Of a stretch of DNA of 64,000 nucleotides, positions 53,301 to 63,941 are shown one piece after another. Within the stretch, counting starts at the first letter, position 1, and every line of letters starts with the position of its first letter. The DNA lies in the NCBI RefSeq assembly GCF_022581195.2, contig NC_061476.1, positions 5,688,098-5,752,097 of the forward strand, in the 5' to 3' direction. Position numbers and translations under genes: made by a program. The stretch is from Helicoverpa zea (lineage: Eukaryota > Arthropoda > Insecta > Lepidoptera > Noctuidae). Under the pieces are notes generated by a model. It was given only the letters and a program-made list of their open reading frames with translations. It did not search any database and was not told the DNA's origin.

Positions 53301-56206
53301 GAAAGAAAACGTTATTCAACGCATGACTGAGGCTCTTTGATAGCTACATTCTTTTGTTTTAAACCCGCCATTGTACGCTTTTGAATGAATTTGTCGCCCG
53401 CATTGTATGAAAAAACCAGCGCAAATTGACAGGTGGCGAAAGAAGGAACTAAATTAAAAATGTATGGCATTTGACAGGTCGTATGACGTTTGGCGAAGAC
53501 AGTGGCGCCACTTTAACATGTCAAGAGAAAATGGACGATTTGTATTGCTTTTTTAAATGACTATTGTTTTTAGCTGTATTAGCAGTATAACAAGATGTCA
53601 GATGCGACAAAAGAAAGTGCTATTTTTGGAAGTTATTAACATCGTTTCGTTTTTGGAAGTCACGAACAAAAGTATGGGGTTTTTTGTATTAGGTAGGTTA
53701 AAGATATTTATAGGTTTTGAGTAGTCACGAGTTCTTATAAATCTTTTTATAGTATTGGAGCGGCTATTTTCGTGGTTTCACCCACGTCCTTGGGAAGTCT
53801 TTAAAACTATTTTTTGGGCACATTTACCGACGTCATTTACGGAACGTTTTATATGACGCGTCAAAAATATTAATGTAGGCTCGTTAACCCATATAGATAT
53901 TGGGAATGTTTCTACATAATCTTGTAATATGTATAAGGAAGTCATCCATATTTCATAAAGATGTGTGGGAGTTTGATGATCCTTTCGGAAGGGCGATAAG
54001 CTCTTAATCGACCCTCCATGATCCAACGAAACCTTATCTAATTCCTTAGTATGCTGGGAAAAGCAATCTAGGAGTATGTATAGTTTAAGTTAGATTAGAC
54101 GAAGTAATTTGCCTAATCTAGCTTATGAGACCTTTTTTTATTTTATACATACATTTTTTTGTGATCAATTCAAATTAGTGCAAAAACGCAACATTGTGTG
54201 ACTGTCACAAGCACTATGTATAAACTTACGTTTATTTAAAATGTAGGTAGTCAAAAGCTTCTTCCAGTTAATGCGGCTCTAGTAACTTGACCAAGGGGGC
54301 AGTACCTATTAGACTATATAATTATCTTTCAGAATATATAGGTACTTTCTTTTTGGGTAAGAAATGTGGTTCGGAAGATAGTATGGTTAAAAAGAGTTTT
54401 ATTTACCAGTTCTTCTCCGTGAGACCCACTTATTGGAACCGTGCAACTAGCTAGTTTCGAAACCGTTTTATAGGCCTATTTGAAATAAAATGTTTGACTT
54501 TGAGAGCAAAATAAAGTTACAAGATTTAGGATTGCTTTTGAAATAAAGTTTACACTTATATACCTCGAAAGAATCACGTGAGGATTAAATCTGAGTTACA
54601 GAAAGTAGACTGGAGTCGGCGTCACGTGTTTTGCAAACATTCAATAATGAAGAACTTTGAAACGATTTGAAGTTTAGCCTGAAGCTACAAAAGTATCAAC
54701 TTATTATGCAAATTATCAAAGTTTTGGGAAATTTTTGAAATACTTAAGCTGAACTTGAATACAATGTTTGGACTGCCTCGGAAATTCCGTGTATTTCGGA
54801 GCGCCTTGAATTCTTGATCCGGCTAATATCGCTATTGATTTTGTATTCCCTATAGGTACCTATAATGTAAACAATCTGGTCACTTGTGAGTATTTGTTTT
54901 AATGTCATTTTTTCCCAGAAAACTGTCACATTGGTCAAGTTGGTTCTAGGTTTCGGTTCAACGTCTTTCGTACCTTGCCAATTTTACGTGTCTTTCGAAA
55001 TACGACCGACGTACCGGCGTCACCAAGCGTCACTCAACCTTATGAGCGATCGACCCGTGAGACTGTTATTTATCCACCAGCTTTTAAACTGTAATATTCT
55101 TAATATTTTGTGCTATGATAAAAAATCGAGCCGTAAATTACAACTGCGGATATCTTATAGTAAAGTACTTTAGTAAGTGAAATAGCAAATTCTTACCTCA
55201 TCATAGTCAGGAGTGCGGACGACATTGGGAGGTGCCTTCGTCACAACCCTGCCGTAAGCCTCACGAGGAATCGCTGGATACTGGTATCTGAACCTGCACA
55301 TAAACAGATCTTATTATCAACAGCGTTTTTGTCAACAGTGATGCATTTGAGCATTTTTAATCCTGAAAGTCATATCTTGTGTTATCGCGCAATACTTCAT
55401 TATTTCCGCAAAAAAATGTTGAAATCACGCATTGTTGTTTCAACTTCAAAAAATAAACAAACTCGTCGAAAAAATATTTTCCATTTTCTATAGTCAATAC
55501 TTTTTTACTGCCGTGAAAGGTACATACGTGCCCATAGCTAGCTTTGTGTAGTTTGTAGTACCAGGGTAAGTATAATGTAGGTTTACTCGTATGATTAATG
55601 ATGATTTCTGGATTAAGGCCACTAGTTTAGCAAGTTTTTACTGATTTTTATTTAAATAGCTTTAGAATTATTATAACCTGAAGTTAGAAAGTTCATAAAA
55701 AAGTGCACAAGCATACCTATACACAGACACAGGTGCACTCTCTATTCTTGAACACTCATAGCCCGATGGGAAGGTAATCGGACACCGCCGGAGACAGATC
55801 AAGCGTAATACCTGTGGTAATACTGACGGCTTAAATTGCTCTCCTGTCTCCGATGCACGGACGCGATTGGTTTTTATTTCGATCGTCTTGGCATAGAGTT
55901 TGAAAACTTAAGTAGGTCTTTATTCAATTTTAATATACTTGAGACCGCAGACGGCGTAGGCCTCGGAAGAGACGCCTATTATCGAGACTGGTGGACTAGG
56001 TCGAACAATCGGGAACTATGGAAGCGAGATGGGGAGGACTTTGCTCAGCAGTGGGACATCATAGGCTAGTATTAGTAAGTTATATTTACCTGGGCGCAGC
56101 TCGGGGTATGGCAGTGTACACTGGCCACTCGTTGTACATCAGAGGGTCGCGGTACGTGCTCACTTCATTCATGATCTCCGGCGCACGCGCCTGTCTCTTG
56201 GAAAAT
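47205..56206 (-). CDS. Myofilin-like muscle protein (tentative), 5' end missing; six exons
   Basis: Exons in transcript order: 56206-56090, 55293-55197, 51508-51399, 50975-50868, 47885-47784, 47337-47205. All join with GT/AG sites in one frame, giving about 222 residues ending in EFVPYY and TGA. The protein is basic and Pro/Tyr/Arg-rich with no signal peptide or TM: it runs through IMNEVSTYRDPLMYNEWPVY, GKILRYPGPSRPRGGPTFM, a coiled-coil-like EALKKLIRQEHVRELQRKYE and a Tyr-rich tail. The pattern recalls insect myofilin, a thick-filament protein of striated muscle, but I have not confirmed this by alignment. The first exon here starts in mid-codon, so at least one upstream exon exists. It converges with the phosphatase gene. 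Confidence 0.72.
47784..47885 (-). CDS. Myofilin-like gene, exon (DDYVYGTYGEQEP)
   Basis: It encodes GDDYVYGTYGEQEPRGLQTL then QMEYPADEPTSRHS. Acceptor CCTTCAG, donor GTAAGT, phase 2 to 2. Confidence 0.86.
49014..49695 (-). mobile_element. 5'-truncated non-LTR retrotransposon with target duplication
   Basis: Minus-strand coding from about 49693 to 49127 reads NDVIRRALVAVGVPAVLEPN.. ETLGPWGPSAHTLAKEISKR and ends near DEEQFFDAMY, a C-terminal region often seen in lepidopteran non-LTR elements. The 3' end is a T-rich run (poly-A on the minus strand) at 49011-49027. The 12-base sequence AGTAAAAATTTT flanks both ends (49002-49013, 49696-49707), a target-site duplication. Lies in an intron of the myofilin-like gene. 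Confidence 0.85.
50799..50831 (+). repeat. Helitron 3'-end fragment
   Basis: ACGCGGACGAAGTCGCTGGC.. AGAAGCTAGT resembles the Lep1-type 3' end at 39420-39439. It sits 37 bases from a coding exon of the myofilin-like gene. Confidence 0.55.
50868..50975 (-). CDS. Myofilin-like gene, helical exon
   Basis: It encodes RFEALKKLIRQEHVRELQRK YEAEQKQELKDLTSGRG, a highly charged amphipathic helix. Acceptor CCAACAG, donor GTAAGT, phase 2 to 2. Confidence 0.87.
51040..51110. repeat. Dispersed repeat fragment
   Basis: GGCCACGGCGGCTGTTCTCA and GGAGATCAGCCAG recur at 25847-25885. Part of a moth retroelement UTR. Confidence 0.6.
51399..51508 (-). CDS. Myofilin-like gene, exon starting with Met
   Basis: The exon begins exactly with ATG (MFGMLNVPHTSGKILRYPGP), phase 0, after acceptor GTCGTAG. 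A shorter isoform could start here, but the upstream exons also join in frame. Donor GTGAGG. Confidence 0.85.
52547..52619 (-). tRNA. tRNA-Arg (anticodon ACG)
   Basis: The reverse strand folds into a full 73-base tRNA: acceptor GGCCCTG pairs with CAGGGTC (one G-U), anticodon stem TCTGA/TCAGA around loop CTACGGA (anticodon ACG, decoding CGU/CGC/CGA as inosine), T arm with GGTTCGAATCC. A box TGGCGCAACGG and B box GGTTCGAATCC are both intact. A T-run lies a few bases after the 3' end, fitting a Pol III terminator. It lies inside an intron of the myofilin-like gene, on the same strand. Not a SINE head, since no body follows. Confidence 0.96.
52620..55190. other. Intron with tRNA neighbours: no other gene
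   Basis: Aside from the tRNA, 51510-55196 holds AT-rich DNA and short open frames (53778-54026, 54744-55173) without splice or domain support. Confidence 0.4.
55197..55293 (-). CDS. Myofilin-like gene, exon (FRYQYPAIPREAYGR)
   Basis: It encodes RFRYQYPAIPREAYGRVVTK then APPNVVRTPDYDE. The acceptor is TGTGCAG, donor GTAAGA, phase 2 to 0. Confidence 0.85.
55700..56075 (+). mobile_element. Non-LTR retroelement 3' portion
   Basis: CACAGGTGCACTCTCTATTC and CATAGCCCGATGGGAAGG are typical moth retroelement UTR phrases. Next comes a reading GDRWTRSN-like with GLGRDAYYRDWWTRSNNREL WKRDGEDFAQQW ending near 56068. It ends about 20 bases from the splice donor of the myofilin-like exon at 56090. Confidence 0.6.
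56090..56206 (-). CDS. Myofilin-like gene, first visible exon
   Basis: Acceptor CTCAG, then (xx)A and FSKRQARAPEIMNEVSTYRD PLMYNEWPVY.. in one frame, donor GTAAAT. Entry phase 2 needs an upstream exon that I could not find within the window. Confidence 0.82.
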
Positions 56207-57426
56207 CTGAGGACAAAGGGGCTCGTTAGTGTTGACGTACGATTTCTAATATTGTAAAGAAAATGTATTTTTGTTATGCTTTTGCAGGAAAATGGACCCG
56301 GGGAGAATCGAACGTGGAAGGATAAGTCAAAATCTTATTCCAAATCTACAAATCTCAAAATAATTTTAAGTATCTCGAGTAAACTCAACCTTAAAATATT
56401 TACATGTGTTCAAGCAATGCTCTGAGGCGGTGGGGTGTCAATAGCTAAATAAAATAAGTATATCTGAAATCCTTTGGCTTTTTACAAAACGTTTCAAATA
56501 AAATACATTTTCCATCATGAATTGATTGCCAATCTATGTACATTTTGAATTAAATTTATTTAGATAGGAACGAGTATATTCATAAAATGTTTGAATTAGC
56601 GTTATCCTAATTGCTTTTAATTGATTAAGGTCTACATTTTAACACGTTAGAGTATTTTGTAAACAGATTAACAGCCGATTAGCTTTGCAGCTTTTAAGCT
56701 CAACCATGTATGGTAGCAGTGGCGAAGGGTGGTTTAATGAAATAGGGAAGCCGCAGCAAAAAAAAACTGGGGGGGGGGGGGTACTCAAGGATGGGGGGGA
56801 GAGGTAATGGAGGTAATTTCTCAGTCCACCTTTTAGCACTGACTGAGAGACTGATAGTTTGAACATGTTTTCTCGAGGAATTCGGCAGATTATTAATATC
56901 TATAAAACTTTATTATCTTTAGTTAGGTATAGGTATTAACTACTAGAATCTGAGAAAAGTTGGCACTAGAAACAATACCTTTTAAGTATTTAATTTACAA
57001 CAGCCTGTTAGCCATTGATATTTATCGTAGGTATGTGTTTCATAAATCCGTCAGGACGTTAGAAATTTTAATATTGACGTATTATTGGTAGGTAATTCAC
57101 CCGAGCGGCGTGCCCGAGTTTTATAACACGTTTTTATTCTCAAAACTTAACCTTGAAAAATAAGTTCCTTCCTAAAGTAAATAATCTATGGGAAAACCGT
57201 CTAATGCGATAAATGCTATCCTAGTTAAGTTTTAAAAGTAGGTACACTAAAAAGAAACTGATGCAAACTGTCTGCGTATCAAAATAACTCATTTCAAAGT
57301 AGGTCCCTCTATTTTTTTCACTACACACACTTTACTTGTACTGAGTACCAGGCCCAGGTCACAGTGCGATTGCGGGGATTAGTAGGGAGTAATGATACTG
57401 CCGACTACTTAATCAAAATTATGTAC
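56207..57426. other. Upstream/intronic DNA of the myofilin-like gene
   Basis: No exon recognised. It includes a homopolymer G run of about 13 at 56770-56782 beside an A run, a likely assembly-sensitive spot. Confidence 0.4.
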
Positions 57427-57434
57427 TTGGTGAA

Positions 57435-58146
57435 TAGTGGTGGATAATATATCATATAGCAAAATATAGCACCGTGCTTTTTATGCATAGCATATAGCAA
57501 ATGCTATCGTGGCTCACAGTTGTTGCTAACTTGCTAATAAAATATCACACGCGTGCTGTCTCTGTCCGTCGCGCGTCGCAACTCGCATCATGCAAGAATC
57601 GCAATCGCAGCCATAGCAGACTAGCAGAGTAGCAGACACGGCGCGGCGGTGGGCGGGGCGGCCAGTCGTCGCATGCTTTGCGTTTGCTATCGGTCGCTCG
57701 CGCTAAATAGATTATTTTTGTACATACAATCAATGAACTTTTAAATACGCCTATAATTGCTTTTCATAACATACCTAGTTTATTTCATAAAAACACTTAC
57801 GCCCGAAATGTATATTTACAAATTATTGATTTATAGCGTAAAATCAATTAAAGACAGTCTAAGCCTGAAAACTACTGAAAAGTATGAAGGAAAGTTCATT
57901 GGTTTTTTACTGTTCCATTTTATCGTAAGAATTCATAAACGCGATGTAATATTATTAATTTCTTGTATAGCAACTTAGCAAGCAACTACAGCAAACAGTC
58001 ACTGCGCTTGCTTTATTCGCACATACCTAGTGAACCTACGCATAAAATAGCATGCTATAAATATAGCAAGTAAAATAGCATAATAAAAATTTATAGCATT
58101 TCGCATATAGCAAGTTATTGCCACATAGCAACTTTGAACACCACTA
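57435..58146. mobile_element. hAT-like MITE with 8-bp TSD
   Basis: The element begins TAGTGGTGGATAATATATC and ends with CTTTGAACACCACTA; its ends are an inverted TAGTGGTG. The 8-base TSD TTGGTGAA sits at 57427-57434 and 58147-58154, diagnostic for hAT. ATAGCA-type words recur many times near both ends, as in subterminal transposase sites. The centre is GC-rich (57590-57700). Confidence 0.85.
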
Positions 58147-58429
58147 TTGGTGAACACAAAAATTATCAATTCCCAAGTAGGGTCATTAAATCGCGGAGAA
58201 TCTTAACACCGCGATTCAGGATTTGCATAAAAATGCACAACGCCATCTATGTTGATATAATGTAACTAAAACACTTTAACATAAAATATTGTACACACAC
58301 GAACTATGTTATTTCTAAATGATACATACACTATTCAATTAAGTAGTACAAAGAACAAATTGTTAATGGTATTATCTAAGACAAAATAAGAAGAATGAGA
58401 GTGAATTTGTCTGATTTGTTTGTTTACAT

Positions 58430-58670
58430 ATTTGAGAGCTCTAAGCGCTGTCACTCGCGCGTAGACAGATATAGCTACTCTACTCTTGACGCGTTCTTTC
58501 TCGTTCACTCGCGAGTTTTGATTGGCTGGAACCCGCTCCGTGAGCCGGCTTACCGCTCGCCCTTATGCCGCGAACATCGCGCGGCGCGGCGTGGATGACG
58601 TCACGGAAGCGTAGTTTTGTATGGAGGAGGAAGCCGCGGCTTGTTTAGTAGGAGCAAAATGTTTCAAGTA
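58430..58670. promoter_or_regulatory. CpG-rich patch with palindromic CRE
   Basis: The patch contains TGACGTCA at 58596-58603, GCGCGGCGCGGCG and CCAAT-like ATTGGCTGG. It resembles a promoter fragment or a repeat. No associated transcript is visible. Confidence 0.3.
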
Positions 58671-59230
58671 ATTTATAAACGATTTTTTTACGGTGGTAGG
58701 CGTTTTGTTATACCTACATATTTAAATTGTGTGGTTTAAATGATTATATTAATTATACCTATACCTATATTATAACTTATACCTATGCTTCTTTCTTGAA
58801 ATTCGAAAGGGAAGCCGATGGGAATCGGCTTATAAGGACGCCTCGCCACTGTATGGTAGATTGGAGCATAAAATCCTATTATTTCCGACCACTGGATATT
58901 TTTTGGTGCGTTCACTCTAAATTGTTGACCATAGATTATAAAGCGGTTTGTGGGCAGATATGTGGGTGACCAATTTAATATAGGTACCTACCTACTTAAA
59001 TATTGTGTCAAATATTTTGTTGTTTGATTAAATCGTAGGTGTGAGCAAAGAACAGTCTGTATCGTGGGTGAAGCCCTCTTTAGTCCAGACACATTCCTGC
59101 TACGATACGATGATCCATCATGAAGTTCCAGTTCATATCTTCCGACCCCATCGTCAGATCAGTTCGACAGTACCATCATCAGAACTACATACAACTGCTT
59201 AAATTCTTGGATAATGGTTGAATTAGTTAG

Positions 59231-59373
59231 GTACAGTTATCGGCACGGATATCGGGCCATGACCTTCACCTGCGCAGAAGCGATTTACTGCCTTATTGCC
59301 TTATGCGTATGGGTGCGCAAAGCGATCCCCACTCTTCCGCCGAGAGCCCAATATCCGTGCCGGTATCTGTACC
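59231..59373. mobile_element. Short MITE (GTACAG..TATCGGCACGG ends)
   Basis: GTACAGTTATCGGCACGGAT and, in reverse, GTACAGATACCGGCACGGAT flank a 143-base element carrying GCGCAGAAGCGATTTACTGC. The interior word GGAAGAGTGGGGATCGCTTT (reverse) suits a known moth family. Confidence 0.72.
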
Positions 59374-59691
59374 TAACTTAGATTGCATTACGTAGTTACA
59401 TACCGGACGGCTACGAATTGAGTGTTAAAAATAATGGAGGTATTCATAAATGTCCGTAAATAGTTCGTAACTATCAAAATTTTAAGTCCAAAAACAACTA
59501 AGTAGGTACTTAAGAGTTTATCATTGTTTTTCTTTATTTTCTAACACAAATTCTTTGTTCTAAATATTGAATGGAAAATAAAATATCTCATATTTTCCTG
59601 TTGACCTGGTTTACGCGAAGCTTTAATTTCTATCTAGTTTTGCTCATGATGTCGTTCACTTGGAATAAGTGTAAGTACTTATTATTTATAG

Positions 59692-59886
59692 CCGTTTTCC
59701 CGCGGTTTCGCCCGAGTCCCGTAGGAGCTACTGCCCACACCGGGACAAAATATAGGTAGCCTATGTTACGCGCAGATAATATAGCTTTCTAATGGTGAAA
59801 GAATATTTAAAATCGGTCCAGTAGTTTTTGAGTTTAGCCATTACAAACAAACAAACAAAGTTTTCCTCTTTATAATATTAGTATAG
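59692..59886. repeat. Dispersed repeat (CCCGCGGTTTCGCCC..TATAATATTAGTATAG)
   Basis: It starts GTTTTCCCGCGGTTTCGCCC, has CCGGGACAAAATATAGGTAG CCTATG, TTTCTAATGGTGAAAGAA, AATCGGTCCAGTAGTTTTTG and ends CTTTATAATATTAGTATAG. This is a very common moth repeat end. Confidence 0.72.
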
Positions 59887-60064
59887 ATTTAGAAAGCTAA
59901 CTTCAGAATAAATGTAATCAGCGCTAACTTTAGGCTTCAGCCTCCCACGGTATAAGTTTATTTGTGTCTTTCCTTTTACAAGACAAATCAAACAGAGATG
60001 GATGCATACTGTCCAAAAAAATAAACTAGCCAATATTTACCATTTTTTCTTTATTTACCGTTAC

Positions 60065-60228
60065 GTGGCCTCTTTTCAAAAAACTTAAATTCAATCTCGG
60101 CTGCTGAACCGCCCTTTTTGAACGTCAAAAACAAATGACAGTTCCCAAACGCCCACGCTTCACCACTTCCTACAAGTTTTTGCTGGGAAGAAGAAGTGAC
60201 GAAACAAACTCCCCAGCAACAATAGATA
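60065..60228 (-). mobile_element. Retroelement 3'-end fragment (minus)
   Basis: AAATTCAATCTCGG..GAACGTCAAAAACAAATGACAG and GCTGGGAAGAAGAAG are the reverse of the 3'-end family at 10541. Confidence 0.5.
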
Positions 60229-60239
60229 TTAAATCTTTA

Positions 60240-60567
60240 CAGCTCTGCCTCATTGAGACGCCATGGCGTCTCGACAGTCAATTCTTTACGTCATCGCTGA
60301 AGAAATGGCACGCTGACTGGTGACCACACTGGCGACTGAGTGAAGGAGGTGCACTTTACAGTGTTCATTATAGTGGCATCCTTGGCAACGTCACCGAGCT
60401 GCCAGAGCGGCCAGAAGCCACATAGGGCACTGTAGCTCATGGCCACGCTTCCAATTTAGCGACGTTGCCAAACCGTAGCCAAGTGAGTTAGGTTCCATAC
60501 ATTTCAATATGAACTGCTTGGATACGTAGCCGGCGACGTCGCCATTGGCGTCCTAATGAGGCAGAAC
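60240..60567. mobile_element. GC-rich MITE (CCTCATT..GACGCC), second copy
   Basis: TCTGCCTCATTGAGACGCCA and GGCGTCCTAATGAGGCAGAA are inverted ends. Interior phrases (GATACGTAGCCGGCGACGTC, CCACATAGGGCACTGTAGCTC) match 30046-30430 in reverse. Confidence 0.78.
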
Positions 60568-61073
60568 TTTTATACAGTCTAAATCTTTGGTAGAGTCCAT
60601 AAAGTGTGATTTAACATCAAGATTACAAATTGTTTGATGTAAACATCTAAATATAGATCGCCTTTTAGTCTTAAGTACAATGACTTTGGTAATTATACCT
60701 CTGACTCGGTCAAATTTGGGACTAAAGTTTATATTATTAATAGAACAATGGCTATTAATCAAAGACATTTAACATGTACTATTAATTGTAGCTGTTGGTT
60801 TGACGTACATATTATTTGTGTTAAAGTAAACTGTTGCTCACAACTTTATAGTGAAAAGGAGCGCGTAGTTTTCTATAAATATCTTTGCGAAGTTAAAACA
60901 AATTTGTAGTAATTGAAAGACTTCTGTTGGTAATTTATTTAAGTTTTTTAAAGTAGTTATTGTTAATTAAAATACTTGTTATATTAAGAGCCCACGTAAA
61001 ACTGCAAAACTTTTAGTTGGCCGACAGTTTGATCGGGCTCATAAATCAGTTTGAGGATGGATGGTAGTGCGCA

Positions 61074-62530
61074 TGTCACCGTAAGATTACAAACATCGTT
61101 AGATTACAATCTATCTCGAGAGATTGTAAACTGTCGAATTATTGTAAACCGTAACACCTGATTGCAATTTAACGCATTATTTTTCGCTATATTATAATCT
61201 ATCGATGAGAAATTGTCAAATTGTCAACTGTCCGAAAGCTCTCCCTGATTGGTCAGTCTTTTTGTAAGATCGAGAGCGATGTAGAGCGGTCAAATTGTCA
61301 ACTGGCGTAGAACGGAATGCATCTTGCGCGCTGATTGGTAGAACGTCAAAAAAGACAATGTTCTTTGCAACTCCCGGTGTCACAGCTCTTTGACGTGCAA
61401 AAATAAGTGACGGTTTAATTTTTTATAAAATCAAAAATTGTACTTAATTTTTAAGACTCAAATTACACACAATTAAAAATTGTATTAAAAATTGAAGTTA
61501 GTGACGAAAACGAATCGCTGCAAAACCGACTCTACGTAGTCTTGTCTGCCCTACCCCTAGAGTGCAATTCAAAACCGCGTAGGCGCGGAGGGGCGAGGCG
61601 GCCTGCGAGCTGAGGCGCAGGTAGTTTCAGCGCTCGCCGCCGCGGCTGAGGCTGGCCGGCTCAGCCGGCCAGCAAGCCGAAGCTGCGGTGGTGAGCGTGA
61701 AAACCATCTGCGACGATAAGCTCGCATGGGACCGCCGGAGCCCCGCAGCGCCGGAGCCGTGACAGAAGTTATGCTTGCTGCATGTTGCATGCTTACTTCC
61801 ATGCTGGGTCAATTAATATGGGATGTGTTATATTTTAAACAAAAAACTCAGTAGGTACGAGTTAAAAAATTAGAAGGTAAATAAATATTTTTATGATGTC
61901 ATTTAATAGTATTTAAGAAGTTTACTGTTAGAATGCATGCTACAAATTTAGATGCAAAAAAATAACCATCATGCTGAGTTGTATTTAGAGTGGAAGATAA
62001 CTCGTGGCTAAGATAGTATTATTTAGATGCTCGACACTTTATTAATTGTGGCTGACTTAGTAATTTAGAAGGCAACATACATTTTTGGGGGCGAATAATG
62101 ATATTAAAAAGAAGCCTGTTTAATTAGCACCCCTTTTATTTTATTTTTAAATATTAGTTTGTATTTGAAGACAAAATACCTAACTGTATTTTTATAAGAG
62201 TTATTTTTATATAAATTTAATACTTGAAGAATTTTTGAAGAGCATTTATTTTATTTAACTGACACCTCTATTTCATTCCTAACTCTACGGGAACTCCATG
62301 GGAACAGAACGGCTGGTCGTGATTGGTCGATCTTACAAAAAGACTGACCAATCAGAGAGAGCTTTCGGACAGTTGACAATTTGACAATTTCTCATCGATA
62401 GATTATAATATAGCGAAAAATAATGCGTTAAATTGCAATCAGATGTTACGGTTCACAATAATTCGACAGTTTACAATCTCTCGAGATAGATTGTAATCTA
62501 ACGATGTTTGTAATCTTACGGTAACACGCA
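61074..62530. mobile_element. Long-TIR element (GTCACCGTAAGATTACAAAC family), copy B
   Basis: The left arm (from 61074) and right arm (to 62530) match those of copy A at 28732-29315 over about 190 bases each. Copy B carries about 900 bases of extra interior, including a GC-rich block at 61575-61760 with a 23-base palindrome (61651-61673). Confidence 0.82.
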
Positions 62531-62654
62531 CATTGCAACGGCCTAGACTGACTAAAAAGTCTGATTGGATTCACGATTACCTACCTTCAAAATAAACTGT
62601 TAGTAAAGTAATCGGCTTAAAGTAGTAGACTACAGTGTGTTCTTAAGGTCTACT

Positions 62655-62860
62655 CGTGTCAGCGGGGCCCAGTAGGGCCAAGGCCTGCCGGGGCTGCGGG
62701 TTGTTCGACAGAGATACCGTGGCCCTGGCACATAAAAGGCCTATGACGGAACACGACGGTTTTTAGTCAGTAAGAGTCTGACACTCCCTCACCGTTGCTC
62801 ACCCACAGCGGGAGAGGTCATTTGATGATTTTTGACGTCGTTAAAAAAAACTCTCGGTCG
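62655..62860 (+). repeat. Retroelement tail repeat
   Basis: It contains AGTCAGTAAGAGTCTGACAC.. TCACCGTTGCTCACCCACAG CGGGAG and TTTTTGACGTCGTTAAAA, a moth repeat seen in reverse at 32796. Confidence 0.6.
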
Positions 62861-62879
62861 GTAACGGTCTACTCGTGTG

Positions 62880-63430
62880 TTTCTTACACCATATTTTATT
62901 TTGAAACAGAACAGTAAATATTTGCTAAAAGTTCAAAGAACCAAATTATTGTATCATACCTATGTTTATTGCATTCTAGGTACAAGGCATATTAAAATCC
63001 TTGGTATTTTAATGAGCAACAAAATTTATAGTTACCAAGCATAAATCGTACCTTAATATCCTTTCTCACAAAAACATAATTCATGAGATAACAAACTATT
63101 TCATTAACCCTCTACTAGCACATCTTTTCATTAATTAAACGAGCAGACGAGGGTTAAACAGGTACTATCTGCAATGCATATCACGTCAGGCGTGGGAGGG
63201 TTAACATGGATCTGACAGACGGCCCTGACAGACATCTGGCAGTTTTGTAACTACCCACAAATAAGGGTGATGCCTGTAATATTAATTTGTGAGAAAAAGT
63301 AGGAAGGAATTTTCCTTTTTTTGTGGTTTTGGATTGTTCAGAGTTGAGAGCAATTTTTTATTGCATAGTTAGCTTCTAACATGAAATAAACACGGATCAA
63401 CGCGAAACATTTGTTTTTCTACTAGATAAA
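62880..63430. other. No gene seen
   Basis: AT-rich DNA with no feature above background. Confidence 0.4.
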
Positions 63431-63435
63431 AATAT

Positions 63436-63570
63436 TGATAAAAAAAACATTTATTCAAAGTAGGTTGCAAGCCAGCACTTCAAAAGACAACCCCAAAAGG
63501 CCCGCCCTTTACCATTCCTTAAGAGTTTTTGCTAGGAAGAAAAAATGGTGGAACCAACTTACCAGTAAAC
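63436..63570 (-). repeat. Retroelement 3'-end fragment (minus)
   Basis: TTATTCAAAGTAGGTTGCAA.. CAAAAGACAACCCCAAAAGG and GAGTTTTTGCTAGGAAGAAA are in the same family as 60065-60228. Confidence 0.5.
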
Positions 63571-63941
63571 TGTTGCTACACGATTTCGATAACAAATGTT
63601 CTACTTACATATTTCTTTCTCATAAATGTATAATTATTATCCATTACAAAACAGATTTTGACACCGTTTGCAAATTAAGTGCAGTTTCATACACTCCCAA
63701 GCCATAACCAACAGAATATTGGCAATGAGTTATTATAGTGCCATTTTTGGGCACTCTTCCAAAAACTGACTATAGAAAACAAAACATTTTCGCGGTAAAT
63801 TCTTGGTTATTAAAGAACAATAGGCTTAGATTTTATTTTTATTTCAACCGGAACCTAAAAGACAACATACTCGGTTAAAAATGTTAGTTAAATAAAGAAT
63901 GGTTACAATAATTGTACAGAGTACGACGGCGTCGTACGATT

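Noticed and set aside
61569..61802. Ala/Arg-rich minus-strand frame as a gene
   Set aside because: It lies in a GC-rich block inside a TIR element and has no splice partners or family resemblance; the composition alone keeps it open.
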